Assembly: GCA_945861255.1 (NCBI GenBank)
Contig: CAMAUG010000299.1
Coordinates: 1-5,069 of the forward strand
Length of the DNA: 5,069 nucleotides
Source of the DNA: Candidatus Sulfopaludibacter sp. SbA3
GTDB lineage: Bacteria; Acidobacteriota; Terriglobia; Bryobacterales; Bryobacteraceae
Direction: 5' to 3'
Both the position numbers and the translations under genes were made by a program. Position 1 is the stretch's first letter; every line of letters starts with the position of its first letter. Positions 1 to 4,512 of the stretch are shown one piece after another. The notes under the pieces were generated by a model. It worked only from the letters and a program-made list of their open reading frames with translations, ran no database searches and was not told the DNA's origin.

Positions 1-299
1 CGCCGTTCCTGACGTCGGTGCTTTCCACCGCCGGCGGTGTGGCGTTCGTGGGCGACCTGGACCGCGTCTTCAAAGCGGTCGACGTGAAGACAGGTCAAAT
101 TTTGTGGCAGACTCGCCTGGCGACTTCCGTGCAGGGCTTCCCGGTGTCCTTCAGCGTGGGCGGACGGCAGTACATCGCGGTCTCGACCGGCTTGGGTGGC
201 GGCAGCCCCCGCGCCGTACCGGCCGCCATCGCAGCCGACGTGCATCACCCGGCGAACGGGAACGCACTGTATGTGTTTGCGCTGCCGGAGCGGAAATAG
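1..299 (+). CDS. PQQ-dependent (quinoprotein) alcohol-type dehydrogenase, C-terminal fragment
   Basis: This is the last 98 codons of a gene whose start lies before the window; the reading frame begins at base 3 and ends at the TAG at 297-299. The fragment shows late beta-propeller blades of the quinoprotein dehydrogenase family: 'GGVAFVGDLDRVFKAVDVKTGQILW' carries the A-x-D-x-x-TG-x-x-x-W blade signature, followed by 'TSVQGFPVSFSVGGRQYIAVSTGLGGG' and the usual family ending 'NGNALYVFALPE'. Known members are periplasmic enzymes that oxidise primary alcohols or related substrates using PQQ and a metal ion, and they pass electrons to c-type cytochromes. The substrate cannot be assigned because the PQQ and metal-binding residues and the active site lie upstream of the window. 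No haem motif (CxxCH) is present in the visible part, so it does not end in a cytochrome domain. The following gene encodes a c-type cytochrome but has its own promoter. Confidence 0.88.
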   Translation, partial: PFLTSVLSTAGGVAFVGDLDRVFKAVDVKTGQILWQTRLATSVQGFPVSFSVGGRQYIAVSTGLGGGSPRAVPAAIAADVHHPANGNALYVFALPERK

Positions 300-462
300 G
301 CTGCCTGCACCCCTATAGACGAAGTCGAAGCACTGTGGCGCGATCGAACTGGTGACTCGACCGCCGACTTGTTTGCAGATCTCCAGACCGAAGATCCGTA
401 ATAAGAAGATCGTCCTACGTTGGAAGCGCTGTGGTTGCGCGGGACACCCGAAGTCTTACAAC

Positions 463-490
463 AGCCGGACGATGCAAGCCGGACGATGCA
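463..490. repeat. 14-bp perfect tandem repeat next to the -35 box, probable operator
   Basis: The 14-mer AGCCGGACGATGCA occurs twice with no gap (463-476 and 477-490). It ends two bases before the -35 hexamer TTGACA at 493. Tandem direct repeats at this place are typical of sites for a transcription activator binding as a head-to-tail dimer, or of a repressor touching the -35 region. The spacing of 14 bp is not a whole number of helical turns, so two proteins bound independently would sit on different faces; a dimer with repeat-spanning contacts is equally possible. The regulator is unknown. Confidence 0.55.
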
Positions 491-492
491 CG

Positions 493-521
493 TTGACAGA
501 CACTTTGCGGCGCAATACAAT
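493..521 (+). promoter_or_regulatory. Sigma70-type promoter for the cytochrome operon
   Basis: The -35 box TTGACA (493-498) matches the consensus at all six positions. After exactly 17 bases the -10 box TACAAT (516-521) matches at five of six. Transcription would start near 527-529, giving a leader of about 114 nt before the cytochrome start codon at 642. It is the best promoter match that I found in the window, and a 14-bp tandem repeat abuts it upstream. It probably drives the cytochrome gene and the two genes after it. Confidence 0.72.
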
Positions 522-534
522 ACCAGAGGACATT

Positions 535-624
535 ATGTCCGGACGCCGTTCTGGAAAACATCAGCGAACCGGCCGGATTGTTTATCTGACAAGCATTTCC
601 GTCATGAGTATTTTGAATTCATAG
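535..624 (+). CDS. Possible 29-residue leader peptide upstream of the cytochrome gene
   Basis: An ATG at 535 opens a 29-codon frame that closes with TAG at 622-624, immediately before the ribosome binding site (AAGGGA, 625-630) of the cytochrome gene. The start is preceded by GAGGA (526-530), only four bases upstream, and the predicted transcription start falls at about the same place, so the site could be nearly leaderless. The peptide begins MSGRRSGKHQ, is rich in Arg/Lys/His in its first half and hydrophobic in its second. I do not recognise it. It may be a translated leader that couples to, or controls access to, the downstream start, but a chance ORF of this size is quite possible. Confidence 0.22.
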   Translation: MSGRRSGKHQRTGRIVYLTSISVMSILNS

Positions 625-641
625 AAGGGACATCATTCGTA

Positions 642-1799
642 ATGAGAAACAGGATACGGCGATTGGTTCCATCTGCTTCGGCCAGGGCCGTTTTGTGTTT
701 GCTCGGTATCTTATTCGTTGGGAACTTCGCCGTCAACCAGGCTGCGGCGCAGGACAGGCCCTTGAAAGCCGAGGAAGTCTTCAAGAACATTCAGGTTCTC
801 AAAGGGATTTCCGCGGGCGATTTCATGGGGACCATGGGCATCATGACCACGGCCCTCGGGTTTGACTGCGAAAGCTGCCACGCCTCGGCCGGCACCGACA
901 AAGTGCAGTGGGAAGTGGATACCCCCAGGAAGCGCATGGCTCGAAGGATGGTTACGATGATGGCCAACATCAATCAAACCAGCTTCGGCGGGCGCCAGGT
1001 AGTGACCTGTTATACGTGCCATCGGGCCAACAGCCGCCCGGCGGTCACCGAGCCCGTGGATGACGTTTATTCGACTCCGGAACTGGTAGCGGACGACATC
1101 TTTAGGCAGGCCGAAGGACAGCCCACCGCCGACAAGATCATCGACAAATATATCCAAGCCGTGGGCGGAGCCCAGAAGGTGAATGCTCTCACCAGCATCG
1201 CCGCCACCGGAAGCAGCGTGTTTTTCGGATCATTTGGCGGCAACGGGCAGGTTCAGTTTTATGCCAAGGTGCCGGATCAGCGCGCCACGATCATTGTATA
1301 TCAGGACGCTCCGGGCCGCGGAGACAGCACCCGTACCTACAACGGAAAAGAGGGCTGGATGCGGACGCCGCTATCGATTTTGGGCGAATACGCGCTCAGC
1401 GGGAATGAACTGGCCGGAGCACGGCTGGACGCTCAGCTTGTATTTCCAGCTCAGGTCAGGAAGGCCCTCACCAATCTGAGAGTGGGCGTGCCGACCACTG
1501 CCAATGATATTGATGTCGATGTGGTGCAGGGAGATGGACCGCCCGGAGTGGTGGCATCGTTGTACTTCGACAGCAAGTCCGGCTTGCTGGTCAGGATGGT
1601 GCGCTATGCCGCGTCGCCCATCGGCCGCATTTCCACACAGGTGGATTACAGCGATTACCGTGACGTCGGCGGCATCAAGTTCCCCTACAAGTGGACCTTT
1701 GCGTGGCTGGACGGCAAGGATACCTTTGAGTTTCGCGACGTGAAGATGAACGTCCCGATTGACGCAGCTAAGTTTGGCAGACAGGTCCAGCCCAAATAA
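642..1799 (+). CDS. Secreted di-haem c-type cytochrome, reaction-centre cytochrome subunit family, with fused C-terminal domain
   Basis: The predicted product has 385 residues and acts in the periplasm. A Sec signal peptide is visible: positive n-region, hydrophobic core at about 15-30, and AAAQ at 34-37. The N-terminal domain (about 40-130) has two c-type haem sites, CESCH (76-80) and CYTCH (123-127). Each is preceded by Met-rich helices (M62, M65, M68; M99, M103, M106, M107) that can supply the sixth haem ligand. The pattern 'EEVFKNIQVLKGI..FM..MG.MT.ALGFDCESCH' matches the reaction-centre cytochrome c subunit family (PF02276-like), but with two haems rather than the four of phototrophs. 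Residues from about 160 onward ('DKYIQAVGGAQKVNALTSIAATG') form a second, probably beta-rich domain resembling lipoprotein-sorting (LolA-like) proteins; that assignment is weaker. I chose the ATG at 642 because the signal peptide follows directly and AAGGGA (625-630) lies 11 bases upstream. The likely role is electron transfer from periplasmic dehydrogenases; the partner is not shown. Confidence 0.9.
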   Translation: MRNRIRRLVPSASARAVLCLLGILFVGNFAVNQAAAQDRPLKAEEVFKNIQVLKGISAGDFMGTMGIMTTALGFDCESCHASAGTDKVQWEVDTPRKRMARRMVTMMANINQTSFGGRQVVTCYTCHRANSRPAVTEPVDDVYSTPELVADDIFRQAEGQPTADKIIDKYIQAVGGAQKVNALTSIAATGSSVFFGSFGGNGQVQFYAKVPDQRATIIVYQDAPGRGDSTRTYNGKEGWMRTPLSILGEYALSGNELAGARLDAQLVFPAQVRKALTNLRVGVPTTANDIDVDVVQGDGPPGVVASLYFDSKSGLLVRMVRYAASPIGRISTQVDYSDYRDVGGIKFPYKWTFAWLDGKDTFEFRDVKMNVPIDAAKFGRQVQPK

Positions 1800-1818
1800 G
1801 GGTGTTGGCCGGCGCAGT

Positions 1819-1854
1819 GCACGAGTGATGCCCCGGACACAATGGTTCTCGTGC
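1819..1854 (+). other. Hairpin in the spacer between the cytochrome and the next gene
   Basis: GCACGAG (1819-1825) is perfectly complementary to CTCGTGC (1848-1854), giving a 7-bp stem around a 22-base loop. There is no following T-run, and a good ribosome binding site (AAGGGAG, 1872-1878) comes soon after, so it is unlikely to be a full terminator. It could be an mRNA stabilising or processing structure between operon genes. The large loop keeps confidence low. Confidence 0.3.
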
Positions 1855-1888
1855 GGTGTTGGAAGAAGAAAAAGGGAGATTTATCGAT

Positions 1889-2680
1889 ATGCAAAAGTGG
1901 CTAGCAAGTTCCTTGGCCGGCACGGTGGCGCTGATGGCGCTGGGCGCGATGCCCGCCGCGGCTCAGGCCAGGATTCCGCGTATGCCGGACGGTAAGCCGA
2001 ATTTAAACGGCATCTGGCAGGCGATGGGCACGGCTCACTGGGACCTGGAGGCGCATGAAGCCCGGCACGGCATCGTGTCCGATCTGGGCGCCCGCGGCGC
2101 CGAGCCCGGCGGACAGAGCTGGGTGGAAGGCGGCACTATTCCGTACCTGCCGGCGGCGCTCGAGAAGAGAAAGAAGAATTTCGCGGCGCGGTTGACTCTG
2201 GATCCCGAAGTCAAGTGCTATCTCCCGGGAGTTCCGCGAGCCACGTACATGCCGTATCCGTTCCAGATTTTCCAGCACCCGACAACGATGATGATTGCCT
2301 ATGAATATGCCGGCGCCTACCGGAATATTTTCTTGAAGGACCCTGGCGAGGCCCCGGCCGAGTCATGGATGGGGCAGTCCTTCGGACGTTGGGAGGCAGA
2401 CGTCTTCGTGGTCGACGTGACGGCTCTGAACGACCAGACGTGGTTTGACCGGTCCGGGAATTTCCATGGCGAGGAAACACGCGTCGTCGAGAGATACAAG
2501 CTGGTGAGCGCGGACGTCATCGAATACGAAGCGACCATCACGGAACCCAAGGTGTATTCCCGGCCGTGGAAAATCAGCATGCCCCTCTACCGGCGCCTGG
2601 AGAAAAATGCCCGCCTGGTGGAGTTCAAGTGCGTCGAGTTCGCCGAAGAAGCGATGTATGGTAAGTTTAGAAAGAAATGA
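1889..2680 (+). CDS. Uncharacterised secreted protein of an Acidobacteriota-type family
   Basis: The product has 263 residues. A Sec signal peptide is clear: MQKWLASSL, a hydrophobic stretch to about 20, and the AxA-type site PAAAQA at 22-27. The mature protein opens with 'RIPRMPDGKPNLNGIWQ' (29-44), a start seen in many secreted acidobacterial proteins of unknown function. Further conserved-looking blocks are 'DPEVKCYLPGVPRATYMPYP' (105-124), 'SFGRWEADVFVVDVTALND' (164-182), 'WFDRSGNFHGEETRVVERY' (185-203) and 'YSRPWKISMPLYRR' (223-236). The Trp, Tyr and Phe content suggests a compact beta-rich fold. Cys110 and Cys248 could form a disulfide. No haem motif, membrane segment after the signal, or known catalytic motif is visible, and I cannot assign a function. 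The ATG at 1889 has AAGGGAG 10 bases upstream and places the signal peptide at the N-terminus. The gene sits 89 bases after the cytochrome gene and 67 before the DUF6152-like gene, probably in one operon. Confidence 0.85.
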   Translation: MQKWLASSLAGTVALMALGAMPAAAQARIPRMPDGKPNLNGIWQAMGTAHWDLEAHEARHGIVSDLGARGAEPGGQSWVEGGTIPYLPAALEKRKKNFAARLTLDPEVKCYLPGVPRATYMPYPFQIFQHPTTMMIAYEYAGAYRNIFLKDPGEAPAESWMGQSFGRWEADVFVVDVTALNDQTWFDRSGNFHGEETRVVERYKLVSADVIEYEATITEPKVYSRPWKISMPLYRRLEKNARLVEFKCVEFAEEAMYGKFRKK

Positions 2681-2695
2681 ACTAACAAGGGCGAT

Positions 2696-2721
2696 GAGCC
2701 ACGGGATGGCCCGGCCGGCTC
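2696..2721 (+). other. Small GC-rich inverted repeat between operon genes
   Basis: GAGCC (2696-2700) pairs with GGCTC (2717-2721), with a possible GC/GC extension across a bulge. The stem is short, has no T-run, and is followed by a strong ribosome binding site for the next gene. It may be a minor intercistronic structure or coincidence in a GC-rich spacer. Confidence 0.2.
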
Positions 2722-2747
2722 GCAGAGTTTGAGAAAGGAAGGATCAG

Positions 2748-3137
2748 ATGAAAACCAGACTAGTATTGGGTGCCGCGCTCATTATCGGTTCCGCCACTGC
2801 TTGGGGGCACCATGCGTTTTCCGCCGAGTTCGATGTGAACAAGCCGATCAACTTCAAAGGCGTCCTCACGAAGGTGGAATTCGTGAATCCGCACTCGTGG
2901 TTTCATGTCGACGTGAAGCAGGCGGATGGCACCGTGCAAAGCTGGATGGTCGAAGCGGGAACGCCGAACGTGCTGTTCCGGCGGGGCATTACGAAGCGCT
3001 CCATTCCGATTGGAACTGAGATCGTCGTTGACGGCTTTCAGGCCAAGGATGGGTCGCTGAAGGGAAGCGGTAGAGACCTGACACTCCCCGACGGCCGAAA
3101 GCTGTTGGTCTCTTCAGCCGAGACGCCGGCAAAGTAA
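2748..3137 (+). CDS. Small secreted DUF6152-like protein with His-His at the predicted mature N-terminus
   Basis: The product has 129 residues. A short signal peptide (1-20, hydrophobic core LVLGAALIIGSA) ends in A-W-G, which fits a signal peptidase I site, so the mature protein would begin His21-His22-Ala-Phe-Ser. The body matches what I know of the DUF6152 family: 'HHAFSAEFDVNKPINFKGVL' (21-40), 'KVEFVNPHSWFHVDV' (42-56), 'GTPNVLFRRGI' (71-81), 'DGFQAKDGS' (95-103) and 'LPDGRKL' (113-119). The family is of unknown function and its length is usually about 110-140 residues, so this copy looks complete. The alternating pattern suggests a small beta-barrel. H21, H22, H49 and H53 are candidate metal ligands; that is inference. 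The start is supported by AAAGGA (2734-2739) 8 bases upstream. It is probably the last gene of the cytochrome operon, and a large hairpin follows 21 bases after the stop. Confidence 0.88.
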   Translation: MKTRLVLGAALIIGSATAWGHHAFSAEFDVNKPINFKGVLTKVEFVNPHSWFHVDVKQADGTVQSWMVEAGTPNVLFRRGITKRSIPIGTEIVVDGFQAKDGSLKGSGRDLTLPDGRKLLVSSAETPAK

Positions 3138-3158
3138 TTTACAGGCTGATGCGCCGAA

Positions 3159-3204
3159 ACCCGGCCGCTCCGCTAGCGCCACGGCGTAAGCGGGGCTGCC
3201 GGGT
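3159..3204 (+). terminator. Long near-perfect hairpin after the operon; terminator-like or REP-like
   Basis: Bases 3159-3179 pair with 3184-3204. The outer seven pairs (ACCCGGC with GCCGGGT) are followed by a C/T mismatch (3166/3197), eight inner pairs with one G-U type, an A/A mismatch (3175/3188), then four more pairs closing a 4-base loop, CACG. It begins 21 bases after the stop of the DUF6152-like gene. Its position fits transcription termination or protection of the mRNA 3' end. No T-run follows (next bases are CACGGTTATATAG), so it is not a standard intrinsic terminator. The strong palindrome could also be a member of a dispersed REP-like repeat. Confidence 0.6.
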
Positions 3205-3290
3205 CACGGTTATATAGTGGTAATTTGCCGAAAAGCGTTCGCGACCCGGCGTTCATTGGGCTGGCCGTAACCTCAACGCGGCTAAATTCA

Positions 3291-3319
3291 TCGTATACAA
3301 AAGAGATCTCGTATACAAA
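3291..3319. promoter_or_regulatory. Two identical 11-bp GTATAC boxes, probable operator for the hydroxyacid oxidase genes
   Basis: TCGTATACAAA occurs at 3291-3301 and again at 3309-3319, an exact direct repeat with 18-bp spacing. Each copy has the 6-bp palindrome GTATAC at its core, as expected for a dimeric helix-turn-helix regulator. FadR-type GntR regulators often recognise GT..AC half-sites and often control lactate and glycolate oxidation genes, so such a regulator is a fair guess but not shown. The second box ends 26 bases before the start codon at 3346. I could not define a convincing -35/-10 pair here; TATAGT at 3213-3218 is a possible -10 without a good -35. Confidence 0.5.
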
Positions 3320-3345
3320 GACATCAGGACTGGGCAGGTGAAAAT

Positions 3346-4512
3346 ATGAGTCGCTTCGATCCGAGTCGGCGCCGCGTTCTGAGCGGCTTGGGTGCGTTGG
3401 CGGGCGCCTCCCTGTTGCGCGCTCAGCAGGATCCATTTCGAGACCACAGCCGCGTCCCCGGCTTGGACGAGATGGTCACCACACTCGATTTCGAGGAAGT
3501 ATTTCGAGCCAAGGCGCCGCGGGAAATTTACGACTATACCTCCTACGCCGCCGAGGGCGAATTTACGCTGCGCCGCAACCGCGAGGGGTTTAGCTGGGTG
3601 GATCTGGTGCCGCGCGGAGTGGTGGATGTCAGCTCCATTCAGACGGCCACGGAAATCCTCGGCACGAAGATGGCTTTCCCGATCATGGCCTCGCCGACTT
3701 CCGGACACGGAAATCTCCACAAGGATGGAGAATACGCGACGCACCAGGCGACCACGGAAGCATCCGCGACGCCGTACATCGTAAGCAACGCGTCAAGCTT
3801 CCCATTCGATAAGATCGCGGCGTCCGCCCCCGGTCCGGTATGGTTCCAGCTTTATCCCAGGCAGTCGGTGGACGACACCAAGGAAATGCTCGAGAAGGCT
3901 CAAGCCGCGGGCTGTAAAGCGGTGGCCATTACAATGGATCAGCAGGCCACGTATTATGAGCGCCCGGGTCATTACCGGCACCTGACGGAAGAGCCGGGCG
4001 GCAGAGCGCCGCGCAGGCCTGTCTTCCATAATCCTTATCGTGTTCCCGATAACAGGTTGTGGTACAGCTGGAAATTCCTGGATGAAATCCGGCCCGTCGT
4101 GAAGGTCCCGTTCTTCGCCAAGGGAATCGTGACGGCCGAAGATGCCGAGTTATGCATCGAGCATGGGCTGAATGGCGTTTATGTGTCCAACCATGGCGGC
4201 CGGTCGGTGGATTACGGCCCATCCACCGTGGAAGTGTTGCCGGAGATCGTGGCGGCGGTGCGCGGGCGCGTTCCGGTGATCATCGACAGCGGATTCCGTA
4301 GCGGGTCAGACATACTCAAAGCTCTTGCCTTGGGAGCGAGCGCCGTGTGCGTTGGCCGTACGGCCCGCTGGGGACTAGGGGCATTTGGCGCTCCGGGCGT
4401 GAAGCGAGTCTTCGAGATCCTGCAAGCCGAACTAGTGATGGCGATGGCACAAACCGGCAGGCCCACGCTGGCCTCTATCGATCGCACCTTGGTGAAGACG
4501 CGCTTCCGATGA
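3346..4512 (+). CDS. Tat-exported FMN-dependent alpha-hydroxyacid oxidase/dehydrogenase
   Basis: The product has 388 residues and belongs to the (S)-2-hydroxyacid oxidase/dehydrogenase family (glycolate oxidase, lactate oxidase, L-lactate dehydrogenase LldD, flavocytochrome b2), which oxidises 2-hydroxyacids to 2-ketoacids with FMN. A twin-arginine signal is visible: SRRRVLSG (7-14), a hydrophobic stretch to about 24 and R-A-Q at 25-27. The TIM-barrel keeps the classical residues by alignment to spinach glycolate oxidase: Tyr64 (YDY), Tyr170 (FQLY), Asp198, Lys259 (AKG), catalytic His283 and Arg286 (SNHGGR), Asp314 and Arg318 (DSGFRSGSD), and Gly337-Arg338 (VGR). DSG instead of DGG is also seen in lactate oxidase, but the substrate cannot be fixed from this. 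Whether O2 or a cytochrome takes the electrons is unknown; periplasmic export favours a cytochrome. The start ATG has AGGTGA (3336-3341) close upstream. The stop overlaps the start of the next, paralogous gene (ATGA at 4509). Confidence 0.92.
   Translation: MSRFDPSRRRVLSGLGALAGASLLRAQQDPFRDHSRVPGLDEMVTTLDFEEVFRAKAPREIYDYTSYAAEGEFTLRRNREGFSWVDLVPRGVVDVSSIQTATEILGTKMAFPIMASPTSGHGNLHKDGEYATHQATTEASATPYIVSNASSFPFDKIAASAPGPVWFQLYPRQSVDDTKEMLEKAQAAGCKAVAITMDQQATYYERPGHYRHLTEEPGGRAPRRPVFHNPYRVPDNRLWYSWKFLDEIRPVVKVPFFAKGIVTAEDAELCIEHGLNGVYVSNHGGRSVDYGPSTVEVLPEIVAAVRGRVPVIIDSGFRSGSDILKALALGASAVCVGRTARWGLGAFGAPGVKRVFEILQAELVMAMAQTGRPTLASIDRTLVKTRFR

Larger units (their letters stand above)
300..641. 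other. Non-coding regulatory region between dehydrogenase and cytochrome genes
   Basis: This 342-base stretch has no convincing full-length gene. Its first half (300-460) shows nothing I can name, and no clear intrinsic terminator follows the dehydrogenase stop codon. The second half holds a 14-bp tandem repeat (463-490), a strong sigma70-type promoter (493-521), an 8-bp palindrome GTCCGGAC (537-544), a possible 29-codon leader ORF (535-624) and the cytochrome gene's ribosome binding site (625-630). The frame of the cytochrome is open back to base 408, but that stretch spans the promoter and lacks a credible start, so I treat it as non-coding. Confidence 0.7.

Noticed and set aside
297..404. 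In-frame continuation after the dehydrogenase TAG stop (bases 300-404) that reads like ordinary protein until a TAA TAA pair.
   Set aside because: The protein already ends with the family's usual 'NALYVFALPE' tail, the extension matches nothing I recognise, and there is no sign of stop-codon recoding.
463..490. Start of a CRISPR array or minisatellite.
   Set aside because: There are only two copies without spacers, and the position next to a -35 box is better explained as a regulator site.
420..641. N-terminal extension of the cytochrome frame back to base 420 or 408.
   Set aside because: It runs across the strong promoter and its tandem repeat, has no good ribosome binding site, and would bury an obvious signal peptide that begins at the ATG at 642.
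642..1799. Evidence for phototrophy from the reaction-centre-type cytochrome.
   Set aside because: Only two haem motifs are present and no reaction centre, pigment or antenna genes are nearby. This cytochrome family is common in non-phototrophic bacteria.
3211..3218. TATATAGT as the -10 box of the hydroxyacid oxidase promoter.
   Set aside because: No acceptable -35 hexamer lies 16-18 bases upstream, where the long hairpin sits instead, so I did not list it as a promoter.
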